Made by a program: the position numbers and the translations under genes. The notes under the pieces are model-generated. The model worked only from the letters and a program-made list of their open reading frames with translations, searched no databases and had not been told where the DNA came from. This document shows positions 1 through 6,996 of a DNA stretch of 43,627 nucleotides, one piece after another. How positions within the stretch are numbered: the stretch's first letter is position 1; every line of letters begins with the position of its first letter. The stretch comes from a virus: positions 1 to 43,627 of the IMG/VR virus record IMGVR_UViG_3300009103_001286; one strand, written 5' to 3'.

Positions 1-71
1 ATTTGTTCAATCCTATTGATTGTCTGATTGTTTCCTGTGATTGTGATATTGTTATTACACCAATTTGGCAT
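1..71 (-). CDS. DUF1281/Api92-like protein, N-terminal fragment
   Basis: Partial: only the first 23 codons lie in the window and the gene runs off the left edge. It begins MPNWCNNNITITG, the characteristic opening of the DUF1281 (Api92/YubB-like) proteins found in phages and conjugative plasmids. Their function is not established. The start codon directly abuts the stop codon of the next gene upstream, so it is the last visible gene of that leftward operon. Confidence 0.7.
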   Translation of the reverse strand, partial: MPNWCNNNITITGNNQTINRIEQ

Positions 72-365
72 TTATACCTCCGTCGCTTTCTTTTTTAAAA
101 AACTTGGGTGAACATTCCATCTCATACCAGTCTTTGGGATATTAACCAAGATATATTTTTGTTTAATTCTCTCCACTTTACCTTCCAAAAGCATTCCTCT
201 TCTGCCTCTGAAAAAACAAGTTTCGCCTGGCTTAAAACTCATCTTCGTTTGTTGCGCCAAAGAATCTCGTCTACATCTAATGTGAGATTTTAAATTGTCC
301 AATTCGTTCTCGGACATTTTGTAAATTGTTTCGATTATTTTATCTGTATTCATGTGCCCTTTCAT
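72..365 (-). CDS. Small basic phage-type protein of unknown function
   Basis: 97 residues, not recognised. Lys/Arg-rich, with a CFFRGRRG segment in the middle and a C-terminal part that could form a small beta-barrel (KVERIKQKYILVNI). It lies just downstream of a TTGACT-N17-TAATAT promoter whose expected start point is only about six bases before this ATG. A second ATG at 353, preceded by AAGGG, is an equally good start and would give a 93-residue protein. Confidence 0.65.
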   Translation of the reverse strand: MKGHMNTDKIIETIYKMSENELDNLKSHIRCRRDSLAQQTKMSFKPGETCFFRGRRGMLLEGKVERIKQKYILVNIPKTGMRWNVHPSFLKKKATEV

Positions 366-377
366 TGTTATTAATTA

Positions 378-406
378 ATATTAATGTCTGCTACCAAAAT
401 AGTCAA
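378..406 (-). promoter_or_regulatory. Sigma70-like promoter, conserved-spacer family (P1)
   Basis: On the minus strand TTGACT (401-406) and TAATAT (378-383) are separated by 17 bases. The spacer starts ATTTTGGTAGC, nearly identical to the promoters at 2452, 3138 and 33839. It drives the gene ending at 72. A second TTGACT lies about 18 bases upstream of the -35 box. Confidence 0.75.
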
Positions 407-433
407 TCGCTTAGAATGAGTCAATAGTGCGGG

Positions 434-946
434 TTATTCCTTCATACATCGCTTAAGAATGTCAATATGGTCATTAATTGCATCCTTTTCTAATAACTTC
501 CAGTCCCCAAATACTTCCTTACCTTTGTCAGTATAAGTTGACTCAACATAATACCAAGTGACTTTAGGTCTTCCAAGATAATCCTTTGCGCCTTCTAACT
601 TCGCTAGGTATATAAATTGTTCCCCAGATCTAAATCCGTTAGCCTTATAGTCAGCTTCGTCTTTGTATATTTTATATCCACAATTCTTTTCGCCTCTGTC
701 TCTACCGTAATATACATTTTGAACATCATATAAAGGATTCGTTCTATCTTCAAAGTCAATCTCATCTCCTACTATGTAATGCCATTTAGAACTATCACCA
801 AGCATTATGCCTCTAGTGACTTTCGCTGGGTCTTCCCAATTCTCAATTAAGTTATAACCCAATCCACCTGTGTATCCATCCCAATGTTGATATGAAGCTA
901 TAATTCTCTTCCCTTGTTGTATTCCTATTCTCGCTCTTGTACTCAT
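434..946 (-). CDS. Phage-type protein beginning MSTRARIGI
   Basis: 170 residues. The start MSTRARIGI followed by a HWDGYTGGLG segment is shared by a family of uncharacterised proteins common in phages of many types. No catalytic motif is recognised and the function is unknown. A strong GGGAGG ribosome-binding site precedes the ATG. It is the sixth gene of the operon starting from the promoter at 2452. Confidence 0.7.
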   Translation of the reverse strand: MSTRARIGIQQGKRIIASYQHWDGYTGGLGYNLIENWEDPAKVTRGIMLGDSSKWHYIVGDEIDFEDRTNPLYDVQNVYYGRDRGEKNCGYKIYKDEADYKANGFRSGEQFIYLAKLEGAKDYLGRPKVTWYYVESTYTDKGKEVFGDWKLLEKDAINDHIDILKRCMKE

Positions 947-954
947 GTTCCTCC

Positions 955-1179
955 CTAGTATAGTTTGTCCGACGGTTGATCTTCTAACTCTTCACCCGTG
1001 TAGTCGTCGGTTTGACTAGTTGGGTAGTCTTCATTCCATTTAGTATTACATCTAGGACACTTGTCATCACTTTCATTTAAAGGACCATACTCACAATTTC
1101 TGCAATACCAATCGTCAGCATATTCCAATAGGTCATCCTGTTCTGCTTTTTCTAAATACATTATGTCTCTATCTATCAT
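955..1179 (-). CDS. Small acidic zinc-ribbon protein
   Basis: 74 residues. Two CxxC knuckles (CRNC near residue 27 and CPRC near 42) form a rubredoxin-like zinc ribbon; the C-terminal third is very acidic. The start overlaps the end of the preceding gene by 11 bases. A DNA- or protein-binding accessory role is possible but not shown. Confidence 0.65.
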   Translation of the reverse strand: MIDRDIMYLEKAEQDDLLEYADDWYCRNCEYGPLNESDDKCPRCNTKWNEDYPTSQTDDYTGEELEDQPSDKLY

Positions 1180-1474
1180 TTAATTTCTTATCCCTTTCCT
1201 CTTTACTAATATTTCTAGGTTCTGCTCCAGCCTCTCTCATAGTCTTACTTGGCTCTTCCCATATGTCCATCGCTTCAGCTTTATCGTCTGCATCATATTC
1301 TCTACCTGGAACATTAACATTTGGGTCTTCATCACCCGGCGTTCCATATGGGTCTACTTCTATACATAAGTCTCTTAATATAGATTCAACTTCAGCCTTA
1401 AACATTGTTGGCTCAACTATCTTTACCGCGTGTTCTAATCTTGCTTTTAGTTCGTATAGGAAGTGGCTACTCAT
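1169..1474 (-). CDS. Hypothetical acidic protein
   Basis: 101 residues, no recognised family. The N-terminal half is helical (ELKARLEHAVKIVE); the middle is rich in Asp, Gly and Pro. It overlaps the upstream gene by 4 bases (ATGA) and the downstream gene by 11, so it is part of the same operon. Confidence 0.6.
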   Translation of the reverse strand: MSSHFLYELKARLEHAVKIVEPTMFKAEVESILRDLCIEVDPYGTPGDEDPNVNVPGREYDADDKAEAMDIWEEPSKTMREAGAEPRNISKEERDKKLNDR

Positions 1475-1821
1475 GTCGCAATCTCTCCTCTCGCTAGTTT
1501 ATTAATTGGGTCTTCTTCTAATGGCTCCCAAGGTAATTCATTATCATCATATAATGTGTACCATTGGTTCTCTATGTCTTTGTAATCGTGTATCAGCTTT
1601 TCAGGTTCAACATCGTGCCAGCCTTTCATTCCACCAGCTAGTATGTGAACCAATGTTTCACTATGTCCGTCGGTTCCATGCTCCTTCATAATATCTTTAT
1701 ACTCAACCTGTAGGCATCTCTCCGCCATTTGATAATGTGTTAAAGGTAAAGACCTTTCATCATTATGGATAACCGTTTCCATTTCGTCTATGTCAGTAGC
1801 GCCTATCGTCCAAGTTCTCAT
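1471..1821 (-). CDS. Hypothetical protein
   Basis: 116 residues, unrecognised, acidic and Trp-rich (WTIG, KGWHDVEPE, QWYTLYD, LPWEPLEEDP). ATGA overlaps at both ends show tight translational coupling. No signal peptide or membrane segment. Confidence 0.6.
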   Translation of the reverse strand: MRTWTIGATDIDEMETVIHNDERSLPLTHYQMAERCLQVEYKDIMKEHGTDGHSETLVHILAGGMKGWHDVEPEKLIHDYKDIENQWYTLYDDNELPWEPLEEDPINKLARGEIAT

Positions 1822-2099
1822 GATTCAAATTCCTTCCATCTCCACTTGTTCAACCATTTACCCATGTGGTCATCAGTTCTAAAAGGATCCTTGGTAGGTG
1901 TGTGGCCCATGTAGTTTATTCCGTCTTGAACAACCTGTGTTCCATGGTCGCAACTTAACACCCAACCTGCGGGTCCGTATAATACAGCCTCTCCTCTATG
2001 AATCTGGCCCTGCTTGTTTTTGTAATACACTTTGTCACCCTTTTTGATGTCAGCATAATACTCGTCTTCCCAACTTACCATTTCGCTAAATTCAGCCAT
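1818..2099 (-). CDS. Hypothetical protein with an SH3-like beta segment
   Basis: 93 residues from the ATG at 2099, which overlaps the upstream stop codon (TAATG) and has GGGAG nine bases upstream; a second ATG at 2105 is closer to that site than usual. The segment IKKGDKVYYKNKQGQIHRGEAVLYGP looks like a small beta-barrel of the KOW/SH3 sort. Family and function unknown. Confidence 0.6.
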   Translation of the reverse strand: MAEFSEMVSWEDEYYADIKKGDKVYYKNKQGQIHRGEAVLYGPAGWVLSCDHGTQVVQDGINYMGHTPTKDPFRTDDHMGKWLNKWRWKEFES

Positions 2100-2422
2100 T
2101 ACCATAATCTCCCATTGCCTATTGACATACCATTTTCGTCAACGGTCTCCATTGCTTTTCTATCCAAGTGTTCTGCCCATGTGTGGTTTATGCCATAGCC
2201 CTTCTCTTCATGACATCCATTTACAGGATAATACTTGTAGAATAATTCGGAAGTCTTTTTAGACATTCCTGCTTCTTGTAGTCTGATTATTAAAGCTCGA
2301 ATCAAGCTTCTTTGGTTTGTACCGCTAGTCCAATAAGAATGATCATCGCTCATCTCATATGTCCAGTCGTGTTCTTTTAATAACTTTTCTAATTCTATTA
2401 ATGTGCCTTTTATCTTACTCAT
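2099..2422 (-). CDS. Hypothetical protein, first gene of the left operon
   Basis: 107 residues, unrecognised. Helical N-terminus, then YWTSGTNQRSLIRALIIRLQE and a His/Tyr-rich C-terminal half (YKYYPVNGCHEEKGYG). It is the first gene behind the promoter at 2452 and heads a six-gene leftward run. Confidence 0.6.
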   Translation of the reverse strand: MSKIKGTLIELEKLLKEHDWTYEMSDDHSYWTSGTNQRSLIRALIIRLQEAGMSKKTSELFYKYYPVNGCHEEKGYGINHTWAEHLDRKAMETVDENGMSIGNGRLW

Positions 2423-2451
2423 ATCTTTTTGCCTATATTGCCTTTCTTATT

Positions 2452-2480
2452 ATATTAAGGCCTTGTACCAAAATAGTCAA
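2452..2480 (-). promoter_or_regulatory. Sigma70-like promoter, conserved-spacer family (P2)
   Basis: TTGACT (2475-2480), 17-base spacer beginning ATTTTGGTAC, then TAATAT (2452-2457), minus strand. It lies between two leftward genes and is the only evident promoter for the operon that ends near 434. Confidence 0.75.
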
Positions 2481-2497
2481 GGCCCTAATTTGTCTTT

Positions 2498-2770
2498 TTA
2501 GTCTAAGAGTACCATGTACTCTTTGGCATAGTGTTTTCTAAACCAATCTAAGCCTTTTCTGACCAAATCCCATTTTGGGTCATCCCCATTGTTAGGATCA
2601 GCTGTCATTTCAGCGCCTTTGATTAAGTCATAAACCGCTACAGCATTAGGTTGTAACCAAACCTTTTCTCCGCTGTATGGATTCTTGATTAATTCAGGCT
2701 CATCAAACACTTGAAGATCCAACCCTTTTGGTATTAGGGGTTGGTTCTTATCTACTTGTGGTTTTTCCAT
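2498..2770 (-). CDS. Marine T4-like phage small protein (NPYSGE...YMVLLD type)
   Basis: 90 residues. The core NPYSGEKVWLQPNAVAVYD, then IKGAE, and the C-terminus RKGLDWFRKHYAKEYMVLLD resemble a small protein I associate with T4-like phages of marine cyanobacteria and SAR11. Function unknown. It is co-transcribed with the gene just upstream, one base apart. Confidence 0.6.
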   Translation of the reverse strand: MEKPQVDKNQPLIPKGLDLQVFDEPELIKNPYSGEKVWLQPNAVAVYDLIKGAEMTADPNNGDDPKWDLVRKGLDWFRKHYAKEYMVLLD

Positions 2771-2771
2771 G

Positions 2772-3131
2772 TTAGTCTGCCCTCGATTGCATATAAGCCT
2801 TCATACCATACTTTTCCAAAACATCTGCGAAAGCATCGCAACCTGTTTCTTTGATATCCATTGACTGAGTATAGCTGTTCTTATGTCCTTCGCTTATTTT
2901 ATGCCAAGGTACTCTCCAACCGCCATAAACGCCATTTGAGCCTATATCGTTTGATTTCAGCCATTTAACAAAAGGTCCTCTGGCTGGTCGGATTAAAACA
3001 TTAGCGAAGCCACAATACATAGGCTCGCCATGCTTTTCTACAAATTCATCAACAGCCGAATCTGATGATGCCTTTGCTTCTGCAAAGATCTCTTGAGGTG
3101 TTTTCATATTATTATAAAGTGCCCCTTTCAT
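2772..3131 (-). CDS. Hypothetical phage protein
   Basis: 119 residues from the ATG at 3131. The reading frame is open to 3170, but a promoter occupies 3138-3166, so the longer form cannot be made from that promoter. Its expected start point is about at this ATG, making the message leaderless; an ATG at 3107 (MKTPQEIF) is the alternative. The sequence HGEPMYCGFANVLIRPARG looks conserved and globular but I recognise no family. Confidence 0.6.
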   Translation of the reverse strand: MKGALYNNMKTPQEIFAEAKASSDSAVDEFVEKHGEPMYCGFANVLIRPARGPFVKWLKSNDIGSNGVYGGWRVPWHKISEGHKNSYTQSMDIKETGCDAFADVLEKYGMKAYMQSRAD

Positions 3132-3137
3132 AGTATT

Positions 3138-3166
3138 ATAATAAATTCTGGTGCCAAAATAGTCAA
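3138..3166 (-). promoter_or_regulatory. Sigma70-like promoter, conserved-spacer family (P3)
   Basis: Minus strand TTGACT (3161-3166), 17-base spacer beginning ATTTTGGCACC, TATTAT (3138-3143). It serves the two genes down to 2498. Its presence inside the longest open frame decides the start of that gene. Confidence 0.7.
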
Positions 3167-3282
3167 CCACTAAGAAGTCCCATTTCTAGGGCCTCATTCA
3201 ACCAAGGTTGTATAATGCTGGGTGGATTTGGGTTTGGATCGGGGCCGGCATAACATATTGTACCGGGGTCCCCATCTGGCTG
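3163..3282 (-). other. Open frame with coding character but no start codon
   Basis: Between two in-frame TGA codons there are 39 sense codons without ATG, GTG or TTG near the beginning. The translation, containing YAGPDPNPNPPS then IIQPWLNEALEMGLLSG, looks like a real protein C-terminus. It may be the remnant of a decayed gene, or be read by frameshift, readthrough or an unusual start. The final TGA overlaps the -35 box of the promoter at 3138. Confidence 0.35.
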
Positions 3283-3295
3283 TCACAGCCTTTTT
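3278..3295 (+). terminator. Possible weak hairpin-T terminator
   Basis: GGCTG-TCA-CAGCC followed by TTTTT on the plus strand. The stem is only five pairs and no plus-strand gene is seen upstream, so it may instead belong to the decayed open frame on the other strand. Confidence 0.25.
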
Positions 3296-3323
3296 AAATA
3301 TATCGGGCTAGGCCCTAAATGCT

Positions 3324-3361
3324 ATAACCCTAACGACTACCACGATAATCGATAGGGTTAT
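3324..3361. repeat. Inverted repeat downstream of the 3403 gene
   Basis: ATAACCCTA (3324-3332) and TAGGGTTAT (3353-3361) form a perfect nine-pair stem with a 20-base loop in which CGA/TCG can also pair. It sits after the leftward gene at 3403-3636 and could end its transcript, but no T-run follows. Confidence 0.4.
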
Positions 3362-3402
3362 GCCTAATTCATCTTAACACTAGGGCCAATTGGTTAAATT
3401 GG

Positions 3403-3636
3403 TTACTGAATAAACAATTGCTTCAACTTGTTTATAGTACCTGTAATCTGTGCCTGACCATCCGCCCAACTCTTCTTTTGGAACGATATAGTCTTAGCCT
3501 TTTCATTAGCTATCCAAGTCTCAACCTTCGCTGGTATTAACTTAATGTCAGAAACAATCTTTGGTTCCGCCATTGCTTGAACAGAGATGAAACAGATTGC
3601 GATGCCTAATAGTATGCCTATAAAATATTTCTTCAT
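3403..3636 (-). CDS. Small exported protein
   Basis: 77 residues with a classic signal peptide (MKKYFIGILLGIAICFISVQAMA, cleavage after AMA). The mature part is about 54 residues, basic and probably helical, with no Cys. It overlaps the upstream stop by one base and shares its promoter at 4055. The 42-residue protein at 33685 has a similar plan (signal segment, then a short helical tail ending in QIQTLI), so the two may be related. Confidence 0.65.
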   Translation of the reverse strand: MKKYFIGILLGIAICFISVQAMAEPKIVSDIKLIPAKVETWIANEKAKTISFQKKSWADGQAQITGTINKLKQLFIQ

Positions 3637-3953
3637 TATGCCTTCACTTCTGTAGTCGTATGAATTGGAGCAACCGTTGGTTCAATTTCCAACTTAGGTT
3701 TTCCAACATTTCTTTTCACATATTGAGTAATAGCTGTTTGAGCCGCCTCGCCTGTGAAATCAGAATGTGACATTAAAAAAGAACATATATCTGCTTTACT
3801 TAAAGGCTTCTCTAACTCCACTAATTTGACATCAGTGTGTTTTCTCATATTCAGCGTCTTGATTCTGCCAACATAGTCATTCGCGAATCTTACCTTCGTT
3901 TGACCATTTGGTGCTGTAGATATGCCTGCTACTTTAAATGTTCTAGAGTCCAT
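3636..3953 (-). CDS. T4-like marine phage protein, unknown function
   Basis: 105 residues. The opening RTFKVAGISTAPNGQTKVRF followed by an acidic/basic middle and a helix (AAQTAITQYVKRN) resembles a small protein recurrent in T4-like cyanophages and pelagiphages. Its role is unknown. It is preceded by a leader of about 100 bases after the promoter at 4055. Confidence 0.6.
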   Translation of the reverse strand: MDSRTFKVAGISTAPNGQTKVRFANDYVGRIKTLNMRKHTDVKLVELEKPLSKADICSFLMSHSDFTGEAAQTAITQYVKRNVGKPKLEIEPTVAPIHTTTEVKA

Positions 3954-4054
3954 AACTCTTCTCCTTATATTGATTATTAATAAAGTTGATTAAAATTATT
4001 TTCGATGTTATAATACACGAAAGATATAAATTAAAAAACTCCATATATACTACC

Positions 4055-4117
4055 ATTATAATGCCAAACACCAAAAAAGTCAAGAAAATTGGGCCTGAAA
4101 TGACCCGCTATTTTATT
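4055..4117 (-). promoter_or_regulatory. Promoter P4 with upstream box
   Basis: TTGACT (4078-4083) and a perfect TATAAT (4055-4060), 17 bases apart, spacer beginning TTTTTTGGTG. Upstream, 21 bases from the -35 box, lies AATAAAATAGCGG (4105-4117), the same 13-base box found at the promoters near 33839 and 36228, where it is 11 bases away. The 10-base difference is one helical turn. Confidence 0.7.
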
Positions 4118-4175
4118 GGCTTTTCTGCCAAAAATCCAAAAATTTTTCCAAAAACGCCCCACCAAACCCCATTTT

Positions 4176-4274
4176 CAGAGCCAATCTTCAGAGCCTGACA
4201 GAGCCGACAGAACCGGTTGACAGAGCCTGAACAGAGCCTTCTTGACAGAGCCGACAGAGCCAGGAAGCAGAGCC
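4176..4274. repeat. CAGAGCC repeat array
   Basis: Eight exact copies of CAGAGCC (starting at 4176, 4189, 4199, 4221, 4232, 4246, 4255 and 4268) plus CAGAACC at 4208, most within GACAGAGCC. Spacing varies from 9 to 14 bases. The variable spacing argues against a simple tandem repeat and for repeated binding sites. Confidence 0.7.
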
Positions 4275-4376
4275 ATCAAAGGGTCAGACAACAAGTGGAT
4301 TGATATAGCATATAAGAAGCTCGAAGTCAACCCCTTACGCTGTAGTGTAGTACATAGTGTAAGCAACCATTAGGGC

Positions 4377-4412
4377 ACCGTAGGGGCACGGTCAAGAACG
4401 GTGGGAAACGGT
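4377..4412. repeat. Phased ACGGT repeats
   Basis: ACGGT starts at 4388, 4398 and 4408, exactly 10 bases apart, with the inverted form ACCGT at 4377. The same word recurs downstream in a palindrome at 4625-4639. Ten-base phasing puts all copies on one face of the helix. Confidence 0.55.
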
Positions 4413-4624
4413 CCGCTATAGGCTATTTTCCAAAAAATAAAGCTAAAAATTATTTCGGTGAAGGATGGTGACGAGAGGCATAGTTTAAATACTCTTACGC
4501 ATACAGCTACCTTAAAGCCCATACCTAATACCATACCGTTCTAGCTACCATTCCCGGACCACTTCTACCATTGTGCCACTTCTGATCCACTTAACCATTG
4601 CAGTATCCTGCTCTACCCTTGCAC

Positions 4625-4639
4625 ACGGTCCAGGACCGT
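4625..4639. repeat. Near-perfect palindrome ACGGTCC-A-GGACCGT
   Basis: A 15-base inverted repeat with a single central base, containing the ACGGT word of the upstream phased array and lying just before the CACAGCGAG repeats. Candidate operator or origin-protein site. Confidence 0.5.
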
Positions 4640-4653
4640 TCAACCAAGGTGCC

Positions 4654-4716
4654 CACAGCGAGCTCTTCACAGCGAGGCCTATATACTCACAGCGAGACCT
4701 TTATGTTCACAGCGAG
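4654..4716. repeat. Iteron-like CACAGCGAG direct repeats
   Basis: Four exact direct copies of CACAGCGAG start at 4654, 4668, 4688 and 4708 (spacings 14, 20, 20). The last two intervals are close to two helical turns. Followed by an AT-rich stretch (4717-4760). This layout resembles iterons next to an unwinding element. Confidence 0.65.
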
Positions 4717-4861
4717 CTCTTTAGCATATAGCATAATAAACATAATCCAATTTAAGTTATAACCGTCTAGGGATCAAACTCCTAGCATAGAATAAGAGTT
4801 AACACAGAAGACGTCAAGCATAAAGAACGAAGTGAAGTCAAATCTAACATATCGCGACCGC

Positions 4862-4924
4862 GTGTGCTTCGCACACAAGTGAATTGACCATCATCGCAAT
4901 TTCTGGCGCCGCCGCCCTTCGGGC
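4862..4924. repeat. Two compact TTC-loop hairpins
   Basis: GTGTGC-TTC-GCACAC at 4862-4876 (six pairs) and GCCC-TTC-GGGC at 4914-4924 (four pairs). Neither is followed by a T-run, so they are not typical terminators. They could be part of a transcribed structured leader before the gene at 4970. Confidence 0.4.
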
Positions 4925-4935
4925 TCTAATTGACC

Positions 4936-4963
4936 TTGACCTGACTGCCAGAAAAGTTAAGTA
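4936..4963 (+). promoter_or_regulatory. Probable promoter for a leaderless gene
   Basis: TTGACC (4936-4941), 16 bases, TAAGTA (4958-4963), then six bases to the ATG at 4970. No Shine-Dalgarno sequence is present. The geometry matches the other leaderless promoters of this window. Confidence 0.45.
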
Positions 4964-4969
4964 AATGTA

Positions 4970-5500
4970 ATGATACTAATACAACGTGATAACTTCTTTC
5001 CAAGTGAGGCATTAGAGAATATAAGAAAGGAAGTATTAAAACTTCCATTATATGATAAGCAAGAGTACAATGCCAAATTTAAAAGGAAAGAGAATTGGCC
5101 TGGGGTGCGTTCTGACTTACTACAAATAGTCAACCCAGAATTGAATACAGTTATCCATAACAACTTAGAAGCCCTACCCTGGTTGAAAGGATTGAAGTTT
5201 AATATCTTTGCACACTATAGAGCAAAGGATTCAGCAAAGTCAGAGATCCATTGCGACTTAGAATCGTTAGCAGGATTGATCTATCTTAACCCAACCAATA
5301 CATCAAGTGGGACTTATATCTATAACGCAACCGAAATCATTAACGACATTAAGTACGTACAAAATAGACTTATAGTTTACTCAGGGGCTCAACCACATCA
5401 CAGCTACGGACACTTTGGAGATAGTCCTGAAAATGGACGTCTAACTCTTAATCTCTTCCTGGGTGCTGTTTGGGGTGAAACTTCCGATTACAGTAAATAG
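4970..5500 (+). CDS. 2OG-Fe(II) oxygenase, DUF6445-like
   Basis: 176 residues. Predicted non-heme iron, 2-oxoglutarate-dependent oxygenase. The metal triad is visible as H94-x-D96 and His143 or His144 (GAQPHHSYGHFG), with Arg157 (NGRLTLNLF) to bind 2-oxoglutarate; the segment LAGLIYLNP is the usual strand after HxD. This variant resembles the DUF6445 proteins of phages. The substrate is unknown. First gene right of the repeat region, probably translated from a leaderless message. Confidence 0.75.
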   Translation: MILIQRDNFFPSEALENIRKEVLKLPLYDKQEYNAKFKRKENWPGVRSDLLQIVNPELNTVIHNNLEALPWLKGLKFNIFAHYRAKDSAKSEIHCDLESLAGLIYLNPTNTSSGTYIYNATEIINDIKYVQNRLIVYSGAQPHHSYGHFGDSPENGRLTLNLFLGAVWGETSDYSK

Positions 5501-5504
5501 TAGT

Positions 5505-5690
5505 ATGGAAATTGCAGATGGTATTGTGAATACCTACGCCTTTGTTGTAAGTTGGATTGATATCTCTAGAGGGGTATTCCTATCTGAAGGGATGCCAAAC
5601 TTACAAGAGTGCATGGCGTATCTCAATACTTTTAGCTATGATGCTACGCAAGTAAAATTGGAGTGCATTCAGGTATACCCTGAACAGTAA
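5505..5690 (+). CDS. Two-cysteine small protein
   Basis: 61 residues from the ATG at 5505, just after the previous stop; the longer open frame would overlap it. Two cysteines 18 residues apart (NLQECMAYLNTF and VKLECIQVY) match the pattern of the small proteins at 6613, 6799, 6996 and 8640, but here without a clear membrane segment. Function unknown. Confidence 0.55.
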   Translation: MEIADGIVNTYAFVVSWIDISRGVFLSEGMPNLQECMAYLNTFSYDATQVKLECIQVYPEQ

Positions 5691-5698
5691 GAGTAAGT

Positions 5699-6349
5699 AT
5701 GGAAGTAGACGGATGGAGAAGTGTCCGGAAGGACATTAGTTTAAGAAGTGCGAAGAAGCAGGGCGGCAAAATCGCTAACTATTCACTTGACATAATCAAT
5801 AGTGCTATCAACCAATGTGTTATGAAAAGGGTAGCCTTAGATGTGGGTGCCCACATAGGAATAGTATCCAATCAATTAAGCAAAGTCTTTAGGTATGTTC
5901 ATGCCTTTGAAATTGATAATGATATAAGACCTCATTTAATATATAACCTACAACGTAAAGGGGTCACAAATATAACAGTACATAACTTTGGGTTGGGTGA
6001 AAGAACTGCAGGGGTCAACATACACAAAAGCAATAAGTCTTTTTCAACCCATATAATTCCAGAGTCAACAGGTATCTATAAAATACAACCTCTGGACGAC
6101 ATAGGGTTAGATGATGTAGACTTCATTAAGATGGACGCCGAGGGGTATGAACCTTTAATCATTAAGGGTGCTATGCAAACCATTCTTCGTAATAGACCTG
6201 TTATATTATATGAGTGTAAAGACCACCCCACAAGGTACGGCGACTATCACAAAGACAGTGTCCTGGAGATGCTTGAACCTCATGGCTACAAATTAGTTAA
6301 GAAAGTAGGCAGGGGTCTTAAGAATGCAATCATAGAGTTTAAAGGGTAG
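5699..6349 (+). CDS. FkbM-family methyltransferase
   Basis: 216 residues. S-adenosylmethionine-binding motif I is VALDVGAHIGIVSNQLSK, followed by the acidic motif HAFEIDNDIRPHL, and the FkbM signature is FIKMDAEGYEPLIIKGA. Such enzymes methylate sugars or other small molecules; phages and marine bacteria carry many. The substrate cannot be told. Full length for the compact form of the family, nine bases downstream of the previous gene. Confidence 0.85.
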   Translation: MEVDGWRSVRKDISLRSAKKQGGKIANYSLDIINSAINQCVMKRVALDVGAHIGIVSNQLSKVFRYVHAFEIDNDIRPHLIYNLQRKGVTNITVHNFGLGERTAGVNIHKSNKSFSTHIIPESTGIYKIQPLDDIGLDDVDFIKMDAEGYEPLIIKGAMQTILRNRPVILYECKDHPTRYGDYHKDSVLEMLEPHGYKLVKKVGRGLKNAIIEFKG

Positions 6350-6352
6350 TTT

Positions 6353-6547
6353 ATGGATCTCATAAGTCTAATGGAGATAATCCATTGGTGTAACGAAACT
6401 GCCGCGGTAACAGTCATACCAATGTATGTAGCCGAACAATGCTCAGGCTATTATCAATACACAATCGATACATACTTCGCAGGCGATTGGGAAGAGTTCC
6501 AAAAGTCTTATAAAGCCTTTGAAGAAATGTTTTCCAGTAAAGAATAA
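6353..6547 (+). CDS. Hypothetical small acidic protein
   Basis: 64 residues, unrecognised. Two Cys (residues 13 and 30), aromatic-rich (YYQYTIDTYFAGDWEEF) and an acidic helical C-terminus. Follows the methyltransferase by three bases. Confidence 0.5.
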   Translation: MDLISLMEIIHWCNETAAVTVIPMYVAEQCSGYYQYTIDTYFAGDWEEFQKSYKAFEEMFSSKE

Positions 6548-6612
6548 AACATACTATAAGTTCTATTATTGTTTTTCTTTTCTAAAATTAACTCTAAATA
6601 AAATTACGGTAT

Positions 6613-6795
6613 ATGAAATGGATTTTATTAGTTTATTTTTTTGTAGTTGGACCAACCGGAGGATGGTTGGAGATTCAACGGGTTCCATACGAGAGTAGAT
6701 TCGATTGTAAACAAGCAGAAGAGAATTTCAATTTAAATCCAGACAAACCTGAAACACTTATGGCAAGATGTAAGGAGTTTTCACACAAAGGATAG
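6613..6795 (+). CDS. MKW-type small exported two-cysteine protein
   Basis: 60 residues. An N-terminal hydrophobic segment (MKWILLVYFFVVG) serves as signal or anchor, and two Cys at 32 and 53 bracket a helix (CKQAEENFNLN). First member of a run of three paralogues with the same plan (6613, 6799, 6996), with another at 8640. Likely periplasmic with one disulfide; function unknown. Confidence 0.6.
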   Translation: MKWILLVYFFVVGPTGGWLEIQRVPYESRFDCKQAEENFNLNPDKPETLMARCKEFSHKG

Positions 6796-6798
6796 TAT

Positions 6799-6996
6799 AT
6801 GAAGTGGGCACTAGTAGTATATTTTTTAGTTGGTGGAATTTGGCAGTCAGCAGAAGATTTAAAATATGATGGCTGGTACCGTATGCATTTTGAAACACAA
6901 GAAATATGTGAACAATATGCTAATAGATTTAATTCAACTCCTGGAGAAAAGATAAAAGGCGTTTGCGAACTATCGTTTGTAGACGAATTAAAGTAA
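6799..6996 (+). CDS. MKW-type small exported two-cysteine protein
   Basis: 65 residues, starting MKWALVVYFLVGG, closely matching the gene before it. Cys 37 and 56 flank EQYANRFNSTPGEKIKGV. Its stop overlaps the next start (TAATG). Probably the product of local duplication. Confidence 0.6.
   Translation: MKWALVVYFLVGGIWQSAEDLKYDGWYRMHFETQEICEQYANRFNSTPGEKIKGVCELSFVDELK

Larger units (their letters stand above)
4118..4969. other. Large non-coding, repeat-rich region
   Basis: About 850 bases without a convincing gene; short open frames here are built from the repeats. It is more G+C-rich than its surroundings and holds a CAGAGCC array, phased ACGGT repeats, CACAGCGAG repeats and several compact hairpins, each listed separately. 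It separates leftward from rightward gene blocks. A replication origin, a packaging or recombination site, or a regulatory RNA locus are all possible. Confidence 0.5.

Noticed and set aside
3986-4198. Plus-strand 70-codon open frame
   Set aside because: It runs antisense across promoter P4 and its upstream box and into the repeat array; composition is not protein-like.
4175-4366. Minus-strand 63-codon open frame in the CAGAGCC array
   Set aside because: Its sequence is generated by the repeats, it has no ribosome-binding site or promoter, and no recognisable family.
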